Shown one piece after another: positions 37,702 through 46,539 of a DNA stretch of 64,000 nt (its first letter is position 1; every line of letters begins with the position of its first letter). Made by a program: the position numbers and the translations under genes. The notes beneath the pieces are model-generated. The model worked only from the letters and a program-made list of their open reading frames with translations. It had not been told where the DNA came from and searched no databases. This DNA comes from Lederbergia lenta NBRC 16444 (GTDB taxonomy: Bacteria; Bacillota; Bacilli; Bacillales; Bacillaceae_C), in the NCBI RefSeq assembly GCF_001591545.1, contig NZ_BCVC01000002.1, positions 62,001 to 126,000 on the forward strand. Reading direction: 5' to 3'.

Positions 37702-38598
37702 GTGACTATATCGAGTTTATTTCAACAAGAATTAATAGAAGACAACTATTATGCCAAAGTGAATGCATACTATTTTAAGCAATGGGATGCTTTCGACATG
37801 GCCTATCATGAACATAAAGATGTAGAAATAATGTATGTAATCGATGGGAGCTGTCTAGTTAAGACATTAACAGAATCTATTTCTTTAAAAAAAGGCGATT
37901 TTATTTTGCTGGATTCTCATGTACCTCATCGGTTAGTCGTTGGAACTGGCCAACTTTGCAGAATGTTAAATGTGGAGTTCTCCTTTATTCACAAAATTAG
38001 CCGCTTTCCTTCTATAAAGGAGCTAGCAGATGAAAATAGTGCATTAAGGCAATTTCTAGGGATAAAGAGATCATTTATCACATTAAAAGATCCAAATGAG
38101 ATTTATCACACGCTCAAAAATGTCGTGCTTGAAAGTGATAAAAAGGAAACAGATAAAGAGATAATGGTCCAACTACTACTATCACAGTTACTTATTCAAA
38201 TAGCTAGATTAGGTGTGGAAGATCAAAAGCTAAACAGGGAAAATCAGCAAGCAAATGTGTATGTGAACCAAGCTATTGAATTTCTTCATTATCATTATGA
38301 TTGTGATATTAAAGTGAGTGATGTAGGAAAAGCAGTAAGTTTGCATCCGGGTTATCTGCACAGGATTTTCAAGAAACTGATGGACTGCACAATGATGGAA
38401 TATTTGGCGACTTTGAGGATGGAAAAGGCAAAAATGTTATTAAAAGATACGGAGATTCCAATTATTGAAATAGCTCAATATGTCGGCATTAATAGCAGTC
38501 AATATTTTAGTCAGCTTTTCAAAAAACATACGAAAATAACACCGATAGAGTTTAGAACATTATATAAAATGGATATCGTCAAATTACAAAAAGGTTAA
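37702..38598 (+). CDS. AraC-family transcriptional regulator
   Basis: This is a probable activator for the GH4/heparinase-like pair that follows (298 aa). The N-terminal cupin shows the histidines of AYHEHKDVEIMYVIDGSC and ISLKKGDFILLDSHVPH. The C-terminal 100 residues carry both helix-turn-helix motifs (VGKAVSLHPGYLHRIFKK, IAQYVGINSSQYFSQLFKK). The start is GTG with AGGAGG five bases upstream. It starts 22 bases after the MoxR operon and could share its transcript, but its role fits the downstream genes better. Confidence 0.88.
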   Translation: MTISSLFQQELIEDNYYAKVNAYYFKQWDAFDMAYHEHKDVEIMYVIDGSCLVKTLTESISLKKGDFILLDSHVPHRLVVGTGQLCRMLNVEFSFIHKISRFPSIKELADENSALRQFLGIKRSFITLKDPNEIYHTLKNVVLESDKKETDKEIMVQLLLSQLLIQIARLGVEDQKLNRENQQANVYVNQAIEFLHYHYDCDIKVSDVGKAVSLHPGYLHRIFKKLMDCTMMEYLATLRMEKAKMLLKDTEIPIIEIAQYVGINSSQYFSQLFKKHTKITPIEFRTLYKMDIVKLQKG

Positions 38599-38633
38599 GA
38601 TTTTAAACATCGAATACGACAAAAAAGTTACGA

Positions 38634-38642
38634 TGGTACAAT
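38634..38642 (+). promoter_or_regulatory. Possible extended -10 promoter of GH4 gene
   Basis: TGGTACAAT fits an extended -10 element (TGnTANNNT). No good -35 is seen, which suits an AraC-activated promoter. Confidence 0.35.
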
Positions 38643-38705
38643 CTTCATGCTGGAAATACTGTTAATCTATTATTAATCAACATATTTCTGAAAGGGGATA
38701 GTCCC

Positions 38706-40208
38706 ATGTCATTTAAAATAGCGTTTATTGGTGCAGGAAGTATTGGATTTACTAGAGGACTTTTAAGAGATCTGCTTGCGGTACCCGAGTTCAATAATAT
38801 AGAAGTCGCTTTTACAGATATTAATGAACAGAATTTGAATATGGTTACAGAGCTTTGCCAAAGGGATATTAATGGAAACGGTTTAAATGTTAAGATCCAT
38901 GCTACGCTTGATCGTAAGGAAGCATTTAAAGACGCCAAATATATCTTCTCTGTCGTTCGTATCGGTGGACTTGAAGCTTTTCAGACAGATGTGGATATCC
39001 CATTAAAATATGGAATTGACCAATGTGTAGGGGATACTTTATGTGCGGGCGGCATTATGTATGGGCAACGTGGTATTCAGGAAATGTTAAATATTTGTAA
39101 GGATATAAAAGAAGTAGCTGCCCCAGATTGTTTACTGCTTAATTATGCAAATCCAATGGCAATGATCACATGGGCATGCAATAAATACGGTGGCGTGAAA
39201 ACAATTGGTTTATGTCATGGTGTACAAGGCGGTCATTGGCAAATTGCCCAAGCGCTTGGTCTCGAAAAAGAAGAAGTCGATATTGTTTGTGCTGGTATTA
39301 ATCATCAAACATGGTATATAAGCGTAAAACATAATGGTGAAGACATGACAGATGCCTTACTTGACGCTTTTGAAAAACACCCTGAATTTAGTAAAACAGA
39401 AAAAGTTCGCATCGATATGCTGAGACGTTTTGGTTATTACAGTACAGAATCGAATGGGCATTTAAGTGAATATCTACCATGGTATCGAAAAAGACCAGAA
39501 GAGATCAATGAGTGGATTGACTTAGGAACGTGGATTAATGGTGAAACAGGTGGTTATTTAAGGGTTTGTACAGAAGGACGAAATTGGTTTGAAACAGACT
39601 TTCCAAATTGGTTAAAGGAAAAACCAATGGAATATAAAGAGGGAAATCGTAGTGAAGAACATGGTTCCTATATTATCGAAGGACTGGAAACAGGCCGTGT
39701 TTATCGAGGTCACTTTAATGTCGTGAATAATGGTGTAATTTCAAACCTTCCAGATGATGCGATCATTGAAGCACCCGGTTATGTCGATCGCAATGGAATC
39801 AATATGCCACAAGTAGGAGATTTACCACTCGGCCCAGCTGCTGTTTGTAATGTAAGTATTTCTGTGCAGAGACTAGCTATAGAAGCGGCAGTTTCAGGAG
39901 ATGACTTTTTATTGCGTCAAGCGATGATGATGGACCCACTAACAGGTGCTGTCTGCAACCCTAAAGAAATATGGCAAATGACGGATGAACTACTTGTCGC
40001 CCAGGAAAAGTGGCTACCGCAATATAGTAATGCAATCGCAGAAGCGAAACAACGATTGGGTGCTGGTGATTTAATTCCTACAAAAGACTATAAGGGTGCA
40101 GCCCGTCTGAAAGTGAAAACGGTAGAAGAAATGGCTGAGGATAGAGAGGCTGCAAACAAAAATGCAGGTGAAGCTGATAAGGCGAAAGAGCGGCCTTCGG
40201 AAGTGTAA
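38706..40208 (+). CDS. GH4 family glycosidase (alpha-galactosidase / alpha-uronidase like)
   Basis: This is an NAD- and metal-dependent glycosidase (500 aa) that works by oxidation and elimination at C3. The N-terminus is a Rossmann nucleotide site (KIAFIGAGSIGFTRG). NYANPMAM, the metal-site motif GLCHGVQGGH (Cys170, His171) and GINHQTW (His200) follow. In GH4 the four residues at the Cys-His motif correlate with substrate: CHSV is reported for alpha-galactosidases, CHEV for alpha-galacturonidases and CHG-x for alpha-glucuronidases. CHGV here therefore leaves a uronic-acid substrate open. The protein is longer than typical MelA (about 430). It has no phospho-sugar signature. AAAGGGGA precedes the ATG. 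Confidence 0.85.
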   Translation: MSFKIAFIGAGSIGFTRGLLRDLLAVPEFNNIEVAFTDINEQNLNMVTELCQRDINGNGLNVKIHATLDRKEAFKDAKYIFSVVRIGGLEAFQTDVDIPLKYGIDQCVGDTLCAGGIMYGQRGIQEMLNICKDIKEVAAPDCLLLNYANPMAMITWACNKYGGVKTIGLCHGVQGGHWQIAQALGLEKEEVDIVCAGINHQTWYISVKHNGEDMTDALLDAFEKHPEFSKTEKVRIDMLRRFGYYSTESNGHLSEYLPWYRKRPEEINEWIDLGTWINGETGGYLRVCTEGRNWFETDFPNWLKEKPMEYKEGNRSEEHGSYIIEGLETGRVYRGHFNVVNNGVISNLPDDAIIEAPGYVDRNGINMPQVGDLPLGPAAVCNVSISVQRLAIEAAVSGDDFLLRQAMMMDPLTGAVCNPKEIWQMTDELLVAQEKWLPQYSNAIAEAKQRLGAGDLIPTKDYKGAARLKVKTVEEMAEDREAANKNAGEADKAKERPSEV

Positions 40209-40213
40209 TAATT

Positions 40214-40251
40214 TATGGGGGGAAATAATCAAAAGATTATATCCCCCCATA
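40214..40251 (+). other. Strong GC hairpin between GH4 and heparinase-like genes
   Basis: TATGGGGGGA (40214-40223) pairs with TCCCCCCATA (40242-40251), with an inner ATAATC/GATTAT stem. No T-run follows. It may stop part of the transcription or protect the GH4 message. Confidence 0.6.
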
Positions 40252-40419
40252 TAAGGAATAGAAGGCAATCTTGGGAGATGCGTGGAACAAACCGTTAAGT
40301 AATGTTAATTTATTGTCTTTAGCCTATTTCTTATGTGCATATATCTGAATTTACGGATAATTACTTGCATTCTCATCTCAACAATTTCGACAATGGACAA
40401 GAAAAAGGGAGGGGAGTCA

Positions 40420-42240
40420 ATGAATAAAGATATACTAGAGAAACTATTAAAATCTCCATCAAAGTCACTGTTGTTTACTAGTAAAGAGAAGAAGGATGCA
40501 TGGCGGATACAGGTGAAGCGGGATGCCGATATAGCACCATTCATTAACGAAATTAAAGCGGAAGCTAAAAGACTGATCATTGAAAGTGGAACGGAATTGT
40601 CCTATTCTTTGTTTCGGGTTTTTCAGGAAAATGGCAATCGACTTGAGTATGAACGAGTATACTTTGAGAAAAGAAGACGGTTAAATACCTTTGCCATGAT
40701 GGTTTTGCTGGAGCCAGAGGAATCGGTGTATCGAGATGAGTTGCAAAATATCATATGGTCTATTTGTGATGAGTATACATGGTGTTTGCCTGCGCATATA
40801 GGAGATGGCCCAGAAATGAATGTGAAACATGATTACTCCTTGACAGAATCATTAAATGAAGAGCGAACAATTGATTTATTTGCCGCCGAAACGGCGTTTG
40901 CACTGGCTGAAGTTTTGGAGTTAACAGGTCAATATTTGGATCCACTCATTTGTAAGCGGATTCAAAAAGAAATATATAGCCGTATTTTTTGGCCGTTTCA
41001 AACGCAAAATCCATTTGGTTGGGAAACGGCCACCCATAATTGGTCAGCTGTTTGTGCGGGTTCGATTGGTGCTGCTGCTATTCATTTAATGAAAGATAGC
41101 GAAGAACTTGCGATTGTGTTGAAGCGTGTACTACCAGCAATGGATGCTTATTTAAGTGGATTTAATGATGATGGTACTTGCCTAGAAGGATATGGATATT
41201 GGCAATATGGATTTGGTTATTATGTATATTTTGCAGATCTATTAAAGAAAAAAACAAACAATGGATTAGATTTATTTCAATCGGAGAAGGTTCATCAAAT
41301 TGCTCTTTTTCAACAAAGAATTTTTTTGAATAAAAACAAGCTTGCTAACTTTTCAGACGCTGTTCCAACAAGCAATTTATTTCTGGGACTTAGTCATTAT
41401 TTAAGTGAAAGATACGCTGATTTTATCGTGCCAGAAAAAAGTCTAAGGGCAAAATATACAGAAGACCATTGTAGCCGTTGGGCGCCCGCCATTCGAAATT
41501 TACTTTGGTTTAATAAAGATGCCGAGGGGCGACCATGGGAAAATACATCTTATTATTTCAAAGAGTCGTCATGGTTGATATCTAGACATAATAAACATGC
41601 TTTTGCGGTAAAAGGAGGGCATAATGCGGAGCCGCACAATCATAATGATATAGGTCATTTTATATTGCTATTAGATGATGAATTATATTTGCGTGATTTA
41701 GGTTCTGGTATATACACGAAGGATTATTTTGGAGCAAAACGTTATTCATTTATATGTACTGGTTCACATGGGCATTCAGTTCCCATCATAGATGGTCAAT
41801 ATCAACAGGAGGGTGAATCTTATGCTGCGACTGTAAAGCAGGTCGAAGTTCGAGAGGAGCAAGACTTTTTTATTTTGGAGATGGCGCATGTATATAATCT
41901 TCCTAATTTGCAGAGTCTAACTCGTACCTTCACCTGGGTGAAAACGGAAAGTCCACTGCTTCACGTAATAGATGACTATACTTTTAAAGAAAAGCCCGCT
42001 TCTATTGTTGAGCGATTGATTACTTCTGTATTTAAGTTGACCGAAGACGAAGCAGGGATTATTTTACATGGTAAGAAAAAACTGCGTATCCACTTCGATC
42101 GTAAACAACTTAAATTTACTAGTAATAAACTGGATTTTGTGAATCATGCAGGAATAAAAGAATCATTATTATCACTCGATTTTACGTTAATTGAGCTGAG
42201 AAAAAGTTGTGAAATCCAAATAGCATTTCAAATAGAATGA
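40420..42240 (+). CDS. Heparinase II/III-like protein (putative polysaccharide lyase)
   Basis: This 606-residue protein has an N-terminal alpha/alpha toroid (about residues 20-360; e.g. NPFGWETATHNWSAVC and GTCLEGYGYWQYGFGYYVY) and a C-terminal beta-sandwich beginning near 380 with the family motif PHNHNDIGHF (His406, His408) and LRDLGSGIYTKDY. Such enzymes cleave uronate-containing glycans by beta-elimination. No signal peptide is present, so its substrate would be imported oligosaccharide. The ATG at 40420 follows GGGAGGGGAG; earlier in-frame starts lack a site. It pairs with the upstream GH4 enzyme. The true substrate is unknown. Confidence 0.82.
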   Translation: MNKDILEKLLKSPSKSLLFTSKEKKDAWRIQVKRDADIAPFINEIKAEAKRLIIESGTELSYSLFRVFQENGNRLEYERVYFEKRRRLNTFAMMVLLEPEESVYRDELQNIIWSICDEYTWCLPAHIGDGPEMNVKHDYSLTESLNEERTIDLFAAETAFALAEVLELTGQYLDPLICKRIQKEIYSRIFWPFQTQNPFGWETATHNWSAVCAGSIGAAAIHLMKDSEELAIVLKRVLPAMDAYLSGFNDDGTCLEGYGYWQYGFGYYVYFADLLKKKTNNGLDLFQSEKVHQIALFQQRIFLNKNKLANFSDAVPTSNLFLGLSHYLSERYADFIVPEKSLRAKYTEDHCSRWAPAIRNLLWFNKDAEGRPWENTSYYFKESSWLISRHNKHAFAVKGGHNAEPHNHNDIGHFILLLDDELYLRDLGSGIYTKDYFGAKRYSFICTGSHGHSVPIIDGQYQQEGESYAATVKQVEVREEQDFFILEMAHVYNLPNLQSLTRTFTWVKTESPLLHVIDDYTFKEKPASIVERLITSVFKLTEDEAGIILHGKKKLRIHFDRKQLKFTSNKLDFVNHAGIKESLLSLDFTLIELRKSCEIQIAFQIE

Positions 42241-42442
42241 AAGTGGTTATACAGGAAATAGTAAACGTTAAGTTAATAAATTGAACATGCGAAAGATACT
42301 ATTTCTAATGCTTTTGGCGTGTCTTTAACACAGGTAAGTCTTCTGTTTGTGGAGTGAATAATCGCCTTAAAAAGAGAAACCTACATTTCAAAACACTAAA
42401 AATGTCGGAATTTATCGATAAATAGAATTTTCAAATAAATCA

Positions 42443-42471
42443 TTGACAAAGGGAAAAAATAACATTATATT
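42443..42471 (+). promoter_or_regulatory. Promoter of arabinogalactan operon
   Basis: TTGACA (42443-42448), a 17-base spacer and TATATT (42466-42471) form a strong sigma-A promoter in the 538-base gap 42241-42778. It is followed at the expected transcription start by a palindromic operator. Confidence 0.8.
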
Positions 42472-42474
42472 TAT

Positions 42475-42490
42475 TTGCAACCGGTTTCAA
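42475..42490. promoter_or_regulatory. LacI-family operator / cre at transcription start
   Basis: TTGCAACCGGTTTCAA is an almost perfect palindrome and also a full match to the cre consensus WTGNAANCGNWNNCW. It sits over the predicted start point. Its ACCGGT centre is shared with sites at 42587 and 53471, which points to the LacI regulator encoded at 52423, while CcpA could use it too. Confidence 0.75.
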
Positions 42491-42586
42491 ATTACGCGAT
42501 TTTATTAACTCTACTAATTATTATGTTTTCATGTTGGGCTAGAAGATACACATTTGTTTAACAATTAATTCTTTGAATAAATAAAA

Positions 42587-42600
42587 TGACACCGGTTGCA
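42587..42600. promoter_or_regulatory. Second LacI-family operator
   Basis: TGACACCGGTTGCA, within an 18-base block (AAAATGACACCGGTTGCA) that recurs exactly at 53467-53484. It lies about 110 bases after the first operator, so DNA looping between the two is possible. Confidence 0.75.
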
Positions 42601-42639
42601 ATTTTTAAAGCAATTAGATCGGGAGGTGTGGTAAACAAA

Positions 42640-42726
42640 ATGCTAGTCTCTTTAAAAAAATTGATGAATAAAGTGATAAATATGCACTTTATCCAATCGA
42701 CACTTCTAGCATTTAATTGTCAATAA
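42640..42726 (+). CDS. Possible 28-residue leader peptide
   Basis: An ATG at 42640 opens 28 codons ending in TAA at 42726. GGAGG lies 13 bases upstream, further than ideal. The peptide starts MLVSLKKLMNK and ends LLAFNCQ, with no match I know. The same DNA forms nested inverted repeats, AAATGCTAG/CTAGCATTT (42638-42714) around ATAAAGTG/CACTTTAT (42668-42692), so coding and RNA structure overlap. It could be a regulatory leader, or chance. Confidence 0.3.
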   Translation: MLVSLKKLMNKVINMHFIQSTLLAFNCQ

Positions 42727-42729
42727 AAG

Positions 42730-42755
42730 CTATGAATAAATAGAGATATTCATAG
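42730..42755 (+). other. Stem-loop before permease ribosome site
   Basis: CTATGAATA (42730-42738) pairs exactly with TATTCATAG (42747-42755) just upstream of the TGGAGGG ribosome site of the permease gene. Confidence 0.45.
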
Positions 42756-42778
42756 ACAGGTATTTTGGAGGGATTGAA

Positions 42779-43747
42779 ATGAAAAATGTGACTGTGCAAT
42801 TGGAAGCACCTATCATTCAAAAAAAAGCAAAGGATACTGTCTTTAAGAGAATGTGGAGGAACCGGTCCCTTCTTCTCATGTGTTTACCCGCAATTATTTT
42901 CTTTGCTGTATTTGCATATCTACCAATGCCGGGGTTATATCTTGCATTTGTAAACTATGATTATGCACGCGGTATATTTGATAGCGCTTTCGTAGGGTTT
43001 GATAATTTTCGCTTTTTGGTGATGACCGGCGATCTATGGAAGTTAACCTTTAATACGATTGCTTATAATCTAGCTTTCATCGTGCTCGGTAATATACTAC
43101 AAATTGGTGTAGCCATTATGCTTAATGAACTAACCAATAAATGGTTTAAAAAAATCTCACAAACAATTATGTTTCTACCACATTTTATTTCCGCAGTTTT
43201 AGTTGGACTTTTAGCCTATAACATACTTAGTTACGATTATGGCGTACTTAATTCATTTTTGAAAATGGTTGGACTAGACCCAGTACAGACGTATTCAAAT
43301 CCAGCGATTTGGCCTTATATTATTGTTATTGCTTTTCTTTGGCAATCGACAGGTTATGGATCAATCATCTATTTTGCAGCCATCATGGGTCTTGATAAAT
43401 CCATCATAGAAGCAGCTGAAATTGATGGGGCTAACGCTTTCCAACGTATTAGATATATTGTTATTCCTTGGCTAAAGCCTACCTTTATTATTTTACTATT
43501 ATTCTCTTTAGGTGGAGTTTTAAAAGGAAACTTTGGTTTGTTTTATAACTTAGTCGGTGCTAATAATACAATGCTCTATCCAACTACGGATATTATTGAA
43601 ACTTATGTGTTCCGAACATTGATGACGAATTTTAACTTTTCATTGGGAAGTGCTGTAAGTTTGTATCAATCTATCTTTGGATTCTTTATCGTCATTACAG
43701 CAAACTGGGTTGTTAAAAAGGTTTCGCCAGAAAATTCATTGTTTTAA
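42779..43747 (+). CDS. Sugar ABC transporter permease, LplB type
   Basis: This is the first permease of the fourth importer (322 aa). A polar N-terminal stretch of 30 residues precedes six helices. The coupling loop is EAAEIDGANAFQRI near residue 205, and the C-terminus ends VVKKVSPENSLF, the LplB-type ending. TGGAGGG precedes the ATG. Here the permeases come first and the binding protein last, the reverse of the first importer in the window. The operon is placed under the operator-bearing promoter at 42443 with a leader of about 300 bases. Confidence 0.9.
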   Translation: MKNVTVQLEAPIIQKKAKDTVFKRMWRNRSLLLMCLPAIIFFAVFAYLPMPGLYLAFVNYDYARGIFDSAFVGFDNFRFLVMTGDLWKLTFNTIAYNLAFIVLGNILQIGVAIMLNELTNKWFKKISQTIMFLPHFISAVLVGLLAYNILSYDYGVLNSFLKMVGLDPVQTYSNPAIWPYIIVIAFLWQSTGYGSIIYFAAIMGLDKSIIEAAEIDGANAFQRIRYIVIPWLKPTFIILLLFSLGGVLKGNFGLFYNLVGANNTMLYPTTDIIETYVFRTLMTNFNFSLGSAVSLYQSIFGFFIVITANWVVKKVSPENSLF

Positions 43748-43762
43748 AGGAGGAACGAATTT

Positions 43763-44665
43763 ATGGAGAATGCAGCCAGACATAATATAGATTATTCAAC
43801 TTTAATAGTTCGTTTTATTGGATACAGCTTTATTGGTCTTTTTGCTCTATTTTGTCTTTTGCCATTTGTCTTGATCGTATCATCTTCATTCTCATCTGAA
43901 AGTGCAATCATGGAAAGTGGATTCACATTATGGCCCAAAGAGTTTTCAGTTTTTGCATATGAAATCGTATTTCAAAATCCAAGGCTTGTCATTGGATCAT
44001 ATGTTGTAACGTTGGGAATCACAATTGTCGGGACTGCGCTAGGTTTGTTTATTGTAGCGATGACAGGTTATGCCCTGCAACGCCAGGATTTTCTATATCG
44101 TAATAAAATATCATTTTTTATCTATTTCACAACGCTTTTCTCAGGTGGGCTTGTCCCATTTTATCTATTAATAACGCAGTATTTGCATCTTAAAGATAAT
44201 TATCTGGCAGTTTTGCTACCAGCATTACTAAGTCCATTTCTAATCATCATGATGAAATCGTTCGTAAAATCCATTCCGCATGAAATTACGGAATCTGCGA
44301 AAATGGATGGCGCTGGAGATTTCACAATATTTTTACGATTGATCTTGCCGATGTCTACTCCCGCTTTGGCGACAATTGGACTTTTCATTGCTCTAGGATA
44401 TTGGAATGAATGGTATAATTCGATGCTTTTTCTTTCACCTAACATGGAGTTTAGACCGCTACAGTTATTTCTTTATAACGTTATCACCAGTGCTGATTTT
44501 ATACGGAATTCTGCTGCATCTTCCAATGTAACTCCTCAAGATGTGCCATTGGAAACGATGAAAATGGCAACAGCAGTTGTGGCTACAGGACCAGTTATTC
44601 TATTTTATCCGTTTGTACAACGGTACTTTATTAAAGGTATTACAATTGGTGCAGTTAAGGGGTAA
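43763..44665 (+). CDS. Sugar ABC transporter permease, LplC type
   Basis: This is the second permease of the fourth importer (300 aa), six helices, with the coupling loop ESAKMDGAGDFTIFL and the typical tail IKGITIGAVKG. AAAGGAGG precedes the ATG, 15 bases after the previous stop. Co-transcribed with its LplB-type partner and the binding protein that follows. Confidence 0.9.
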   Translation: MENAARHNIDYSTLIVRFIGYSFIGLFALFCLLPFVLIVSSSFSSESAIMESGFTLWPKEFSVFAYEIVFQNPRLVIGSYVVTLGITIVGTALGLFIVAMTGYALQRQDFLYRNKISFFIYFTTLFSGGLVPFYLLITQYLHLKDNYLAVLLPALLSPFLIIMMKSFVKSIPHEITESAKMDGAGDFTIFLRLILPMSTPALATIGLFIALGYWNEWYNSMLFLSPNMEFRPLQLFLYNVITSADFIRNSAASSNVTPQDVPLETMKMATAVVATGPVILFYPFVQRYFIKGITIGAVKG

Positions 44666-44743
44666 TTGAATATGGTTGAGGAACTTTCCTCATTTCATAG
44701 AGTTTTTGTACAAAAATATTAAGGGGAAAAGGGAGGAAATAAA

Positions 44744-46324
44744 ATGTTGAAGATGAGGAAATTCATTGTAATAGTGATGGTAATGCTATTGACCTTTAGT
44801 CTTGCGGCCTGCAATGGATCAAGCCAAACTGGTACAAAAAATACAAAGCCCAGTACAAAGGTAAATGAAGACGGGGAAGTAGATACTTCTGAATTTGTTA
44901 CTATTACGATGATGACGCTTGGAGATAAACCGACCAATGGACAATTAGAAAAAGTAATGGAAGAAGTAAATGCAAAATTAAAAGATAAAGTAAACGCTCA
45001 TATTGAGTTGAAATGGATTGAATGGGCGGATTATATGACGAAGTATAACCTCACTCTAGCTTCTCGTGAACCTGTTGATTTAATTATTACAGCAACTGAC
45101 TGGTTGGATGCTTGGGGAAATGCACAAAAAGGCGCATTCATGGATATTTCTGACCTTCTACCACAATTCGCTCCACAGACATGGGAAGAAGTTTCCGATG
45201 AAAGTTGGGAGGAAACAAAATACAATGGGAAAATTGTGATGATCCCGGAGGATGCTTATACACAATGGGTGAACCATGGCTTTTTCTATCGTACAGATTG
45301 GGCAAAAGAGTTTGGAATTAATGAGCATATTAAAGACTTTGAAATGTTAGGAAAGTACTTTCAAGGGATTGTAGATAATAAAAAGGGAGTCATTCCTTGG
45401 GATACACCAGGTACAAACGTTACTACAGCATGGGGATACTTAAATTCTTATTCAGATGCAATTGAACTTCCAATTACTACGGGGGTATTCCCGATTTACT
45501 GGGGTAAATCATATGACGAATTCACCAATGTTACTAGTCCAGTATTCGAAGATATATTTGTAGATTATGCGAAACTGATGAAGGAATGGGCAGATAAAGG
45601 CTACTGGCGCACGGATGTGTTGAATTACAAAGGTGACACACGCGAGTTGTTCCAAGCTGGTAAAACAGGTGCTGACCAACATCATACGCAAACTTTTTCA
45701 GGTCTGCGTACGCAAATGGACTTAAAACAACCAGGTTCAGAAATCGATATGTTTGCTTGGTCTGATACACGTGATAATTTAATTTCGATGTCCATTACTC
45801 ATGGTGCAACAGCTGTAGGAGCTCATAGTAAAAATCCTGAGCGTGCCCTTATGGTATATGATCTAATCCGTAACGATGAGGAAATATACAAACTATTCAA
45901 CTATGGTATCGAAGGGGTGCAGTACGAAATTGTAGACGGTAAGCGTGCTCATCCTGAAGGATATGACGAAACAAAAGATTCATTTGCTTCTAATTTTTGG
46001 GGCGGTCGTGTAGATAAGTTTGAAATTCCATCTGAGGATACATGGGATGGAGTGGCTGATATCTATGCAAAGTATGATGAAATTAAAAAGCCATTCCCAT
46101 ATGGTAGATTTGTTTTTGATAGTACACCTGTAGATGCCGAAATTGCTGCTCTATCACAAGTAACTGCACAAATGGTACCAGCGATTGCGTTTGGTAAAGC
46201 TGGAGATCCAGAAAAAGCTGTTAATGATTTCAGAAAGAGACTTGAGGCAGCAGGTTATGAAAAGGTACTAAATGAAATCCAAAAACAGATGGATGAATAT
46301 AAAGAGCTTGTAGACGGTAATTAA
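44744..46324 (+). CDS. Extracellular sugar-binding lipoprotein, LplA type
   Basis: This is the receptor of the fourth importer (526 aa). The signal peptide ends in LAAC with Cys23 as the lipidated residue, followed by a Ser/Thr/Lys-rich linker and a long family-1 binding fold (VTITMMTLGDKPTNGQ). GGGAGG precedes the ATG. It is followed by a strong terminator hairpin and then by a GH2 enzyme and a secreted galactanase-like protein. Galacto- or arabinogalacto-oligosaccharides are the likely cargo by context. Confidence 0.9.
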   Translation: MLKMRKFIVIVMVMLLTFSLAACNGSSQTGTKNTKPSTKVNEDGEVDTSEFVTITMMTLGDKPTNGQLEKVMEEVNAKLKDKVNAHIELKWIEWADYMTKYNLTLASREPVDLIITATDWLDAWGNAQKGAFMDISDLLPQFAPQTWEEVSDESWEETKYNGKIVMIPEDAYTQWVNHGFFYRTDWAKEFGINEHIKDFEMLGKYFQGIVDNKKGVIPWDTPGTNVTTAWGYLNSYSDAIELPITTGVFPIYWGKSYDEFTNVTSPVFEDIFVDYAKLMKEWADKGYWRTDVLNYKGDTRELFQAGKTGADQHHTQTFSGLRTQMDLKQPGSEIDMFAWSDTRDNLISMSITHGATAVGAHSKNPERALMVYDLIRNDEEIYKLFNYGIEGVQYEIVDGKRAHPEGYDETKDSFASNFWGGRVDKFEIPSEDTWDGVADIYAKYDEIKKPFPYGRFVFDSTPVDAEIAALSQVTAQMVPAIAFGKAGDPEKAVNDFRKRLEAAGYEKVLNEIQKQMDEYKELVDGN

Positions 46325-46347
46325 CGTTAAAGTTACTCTCAGTTGAA

Positions 46348-46377
46348 AAAGGGCTATCGCACACTTGATAGCCCTTT
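46348..46377 (+). terminator. Terminator after binding-protein gene
   Basis: AAAGGGCTATC (46348-46358) pairs with GATAGCCCTTT (46367-46377). It follows the stop codon by 23 bases. Another small palindrome, TTATCGAG/CTCGATAA (46410-46429), lies further on and could be an operator for the next gene. Confidence 0.75.
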
Positions 46378-46539
46378 AACTTTATTCAGCCTTAGCCATT
46401 TTAAAGAAATTATCGAGTAAACTCGATAAAAGTCTGGGCGCAAATACGCCAAGGAAAGTGTGAGCTATAAGTCTATTGAAAGAAGTGTTTGTTAAACGTA
46501 AAACTCGAATGATTAAAAGATAAGAGGTGTAAAGTAAAT

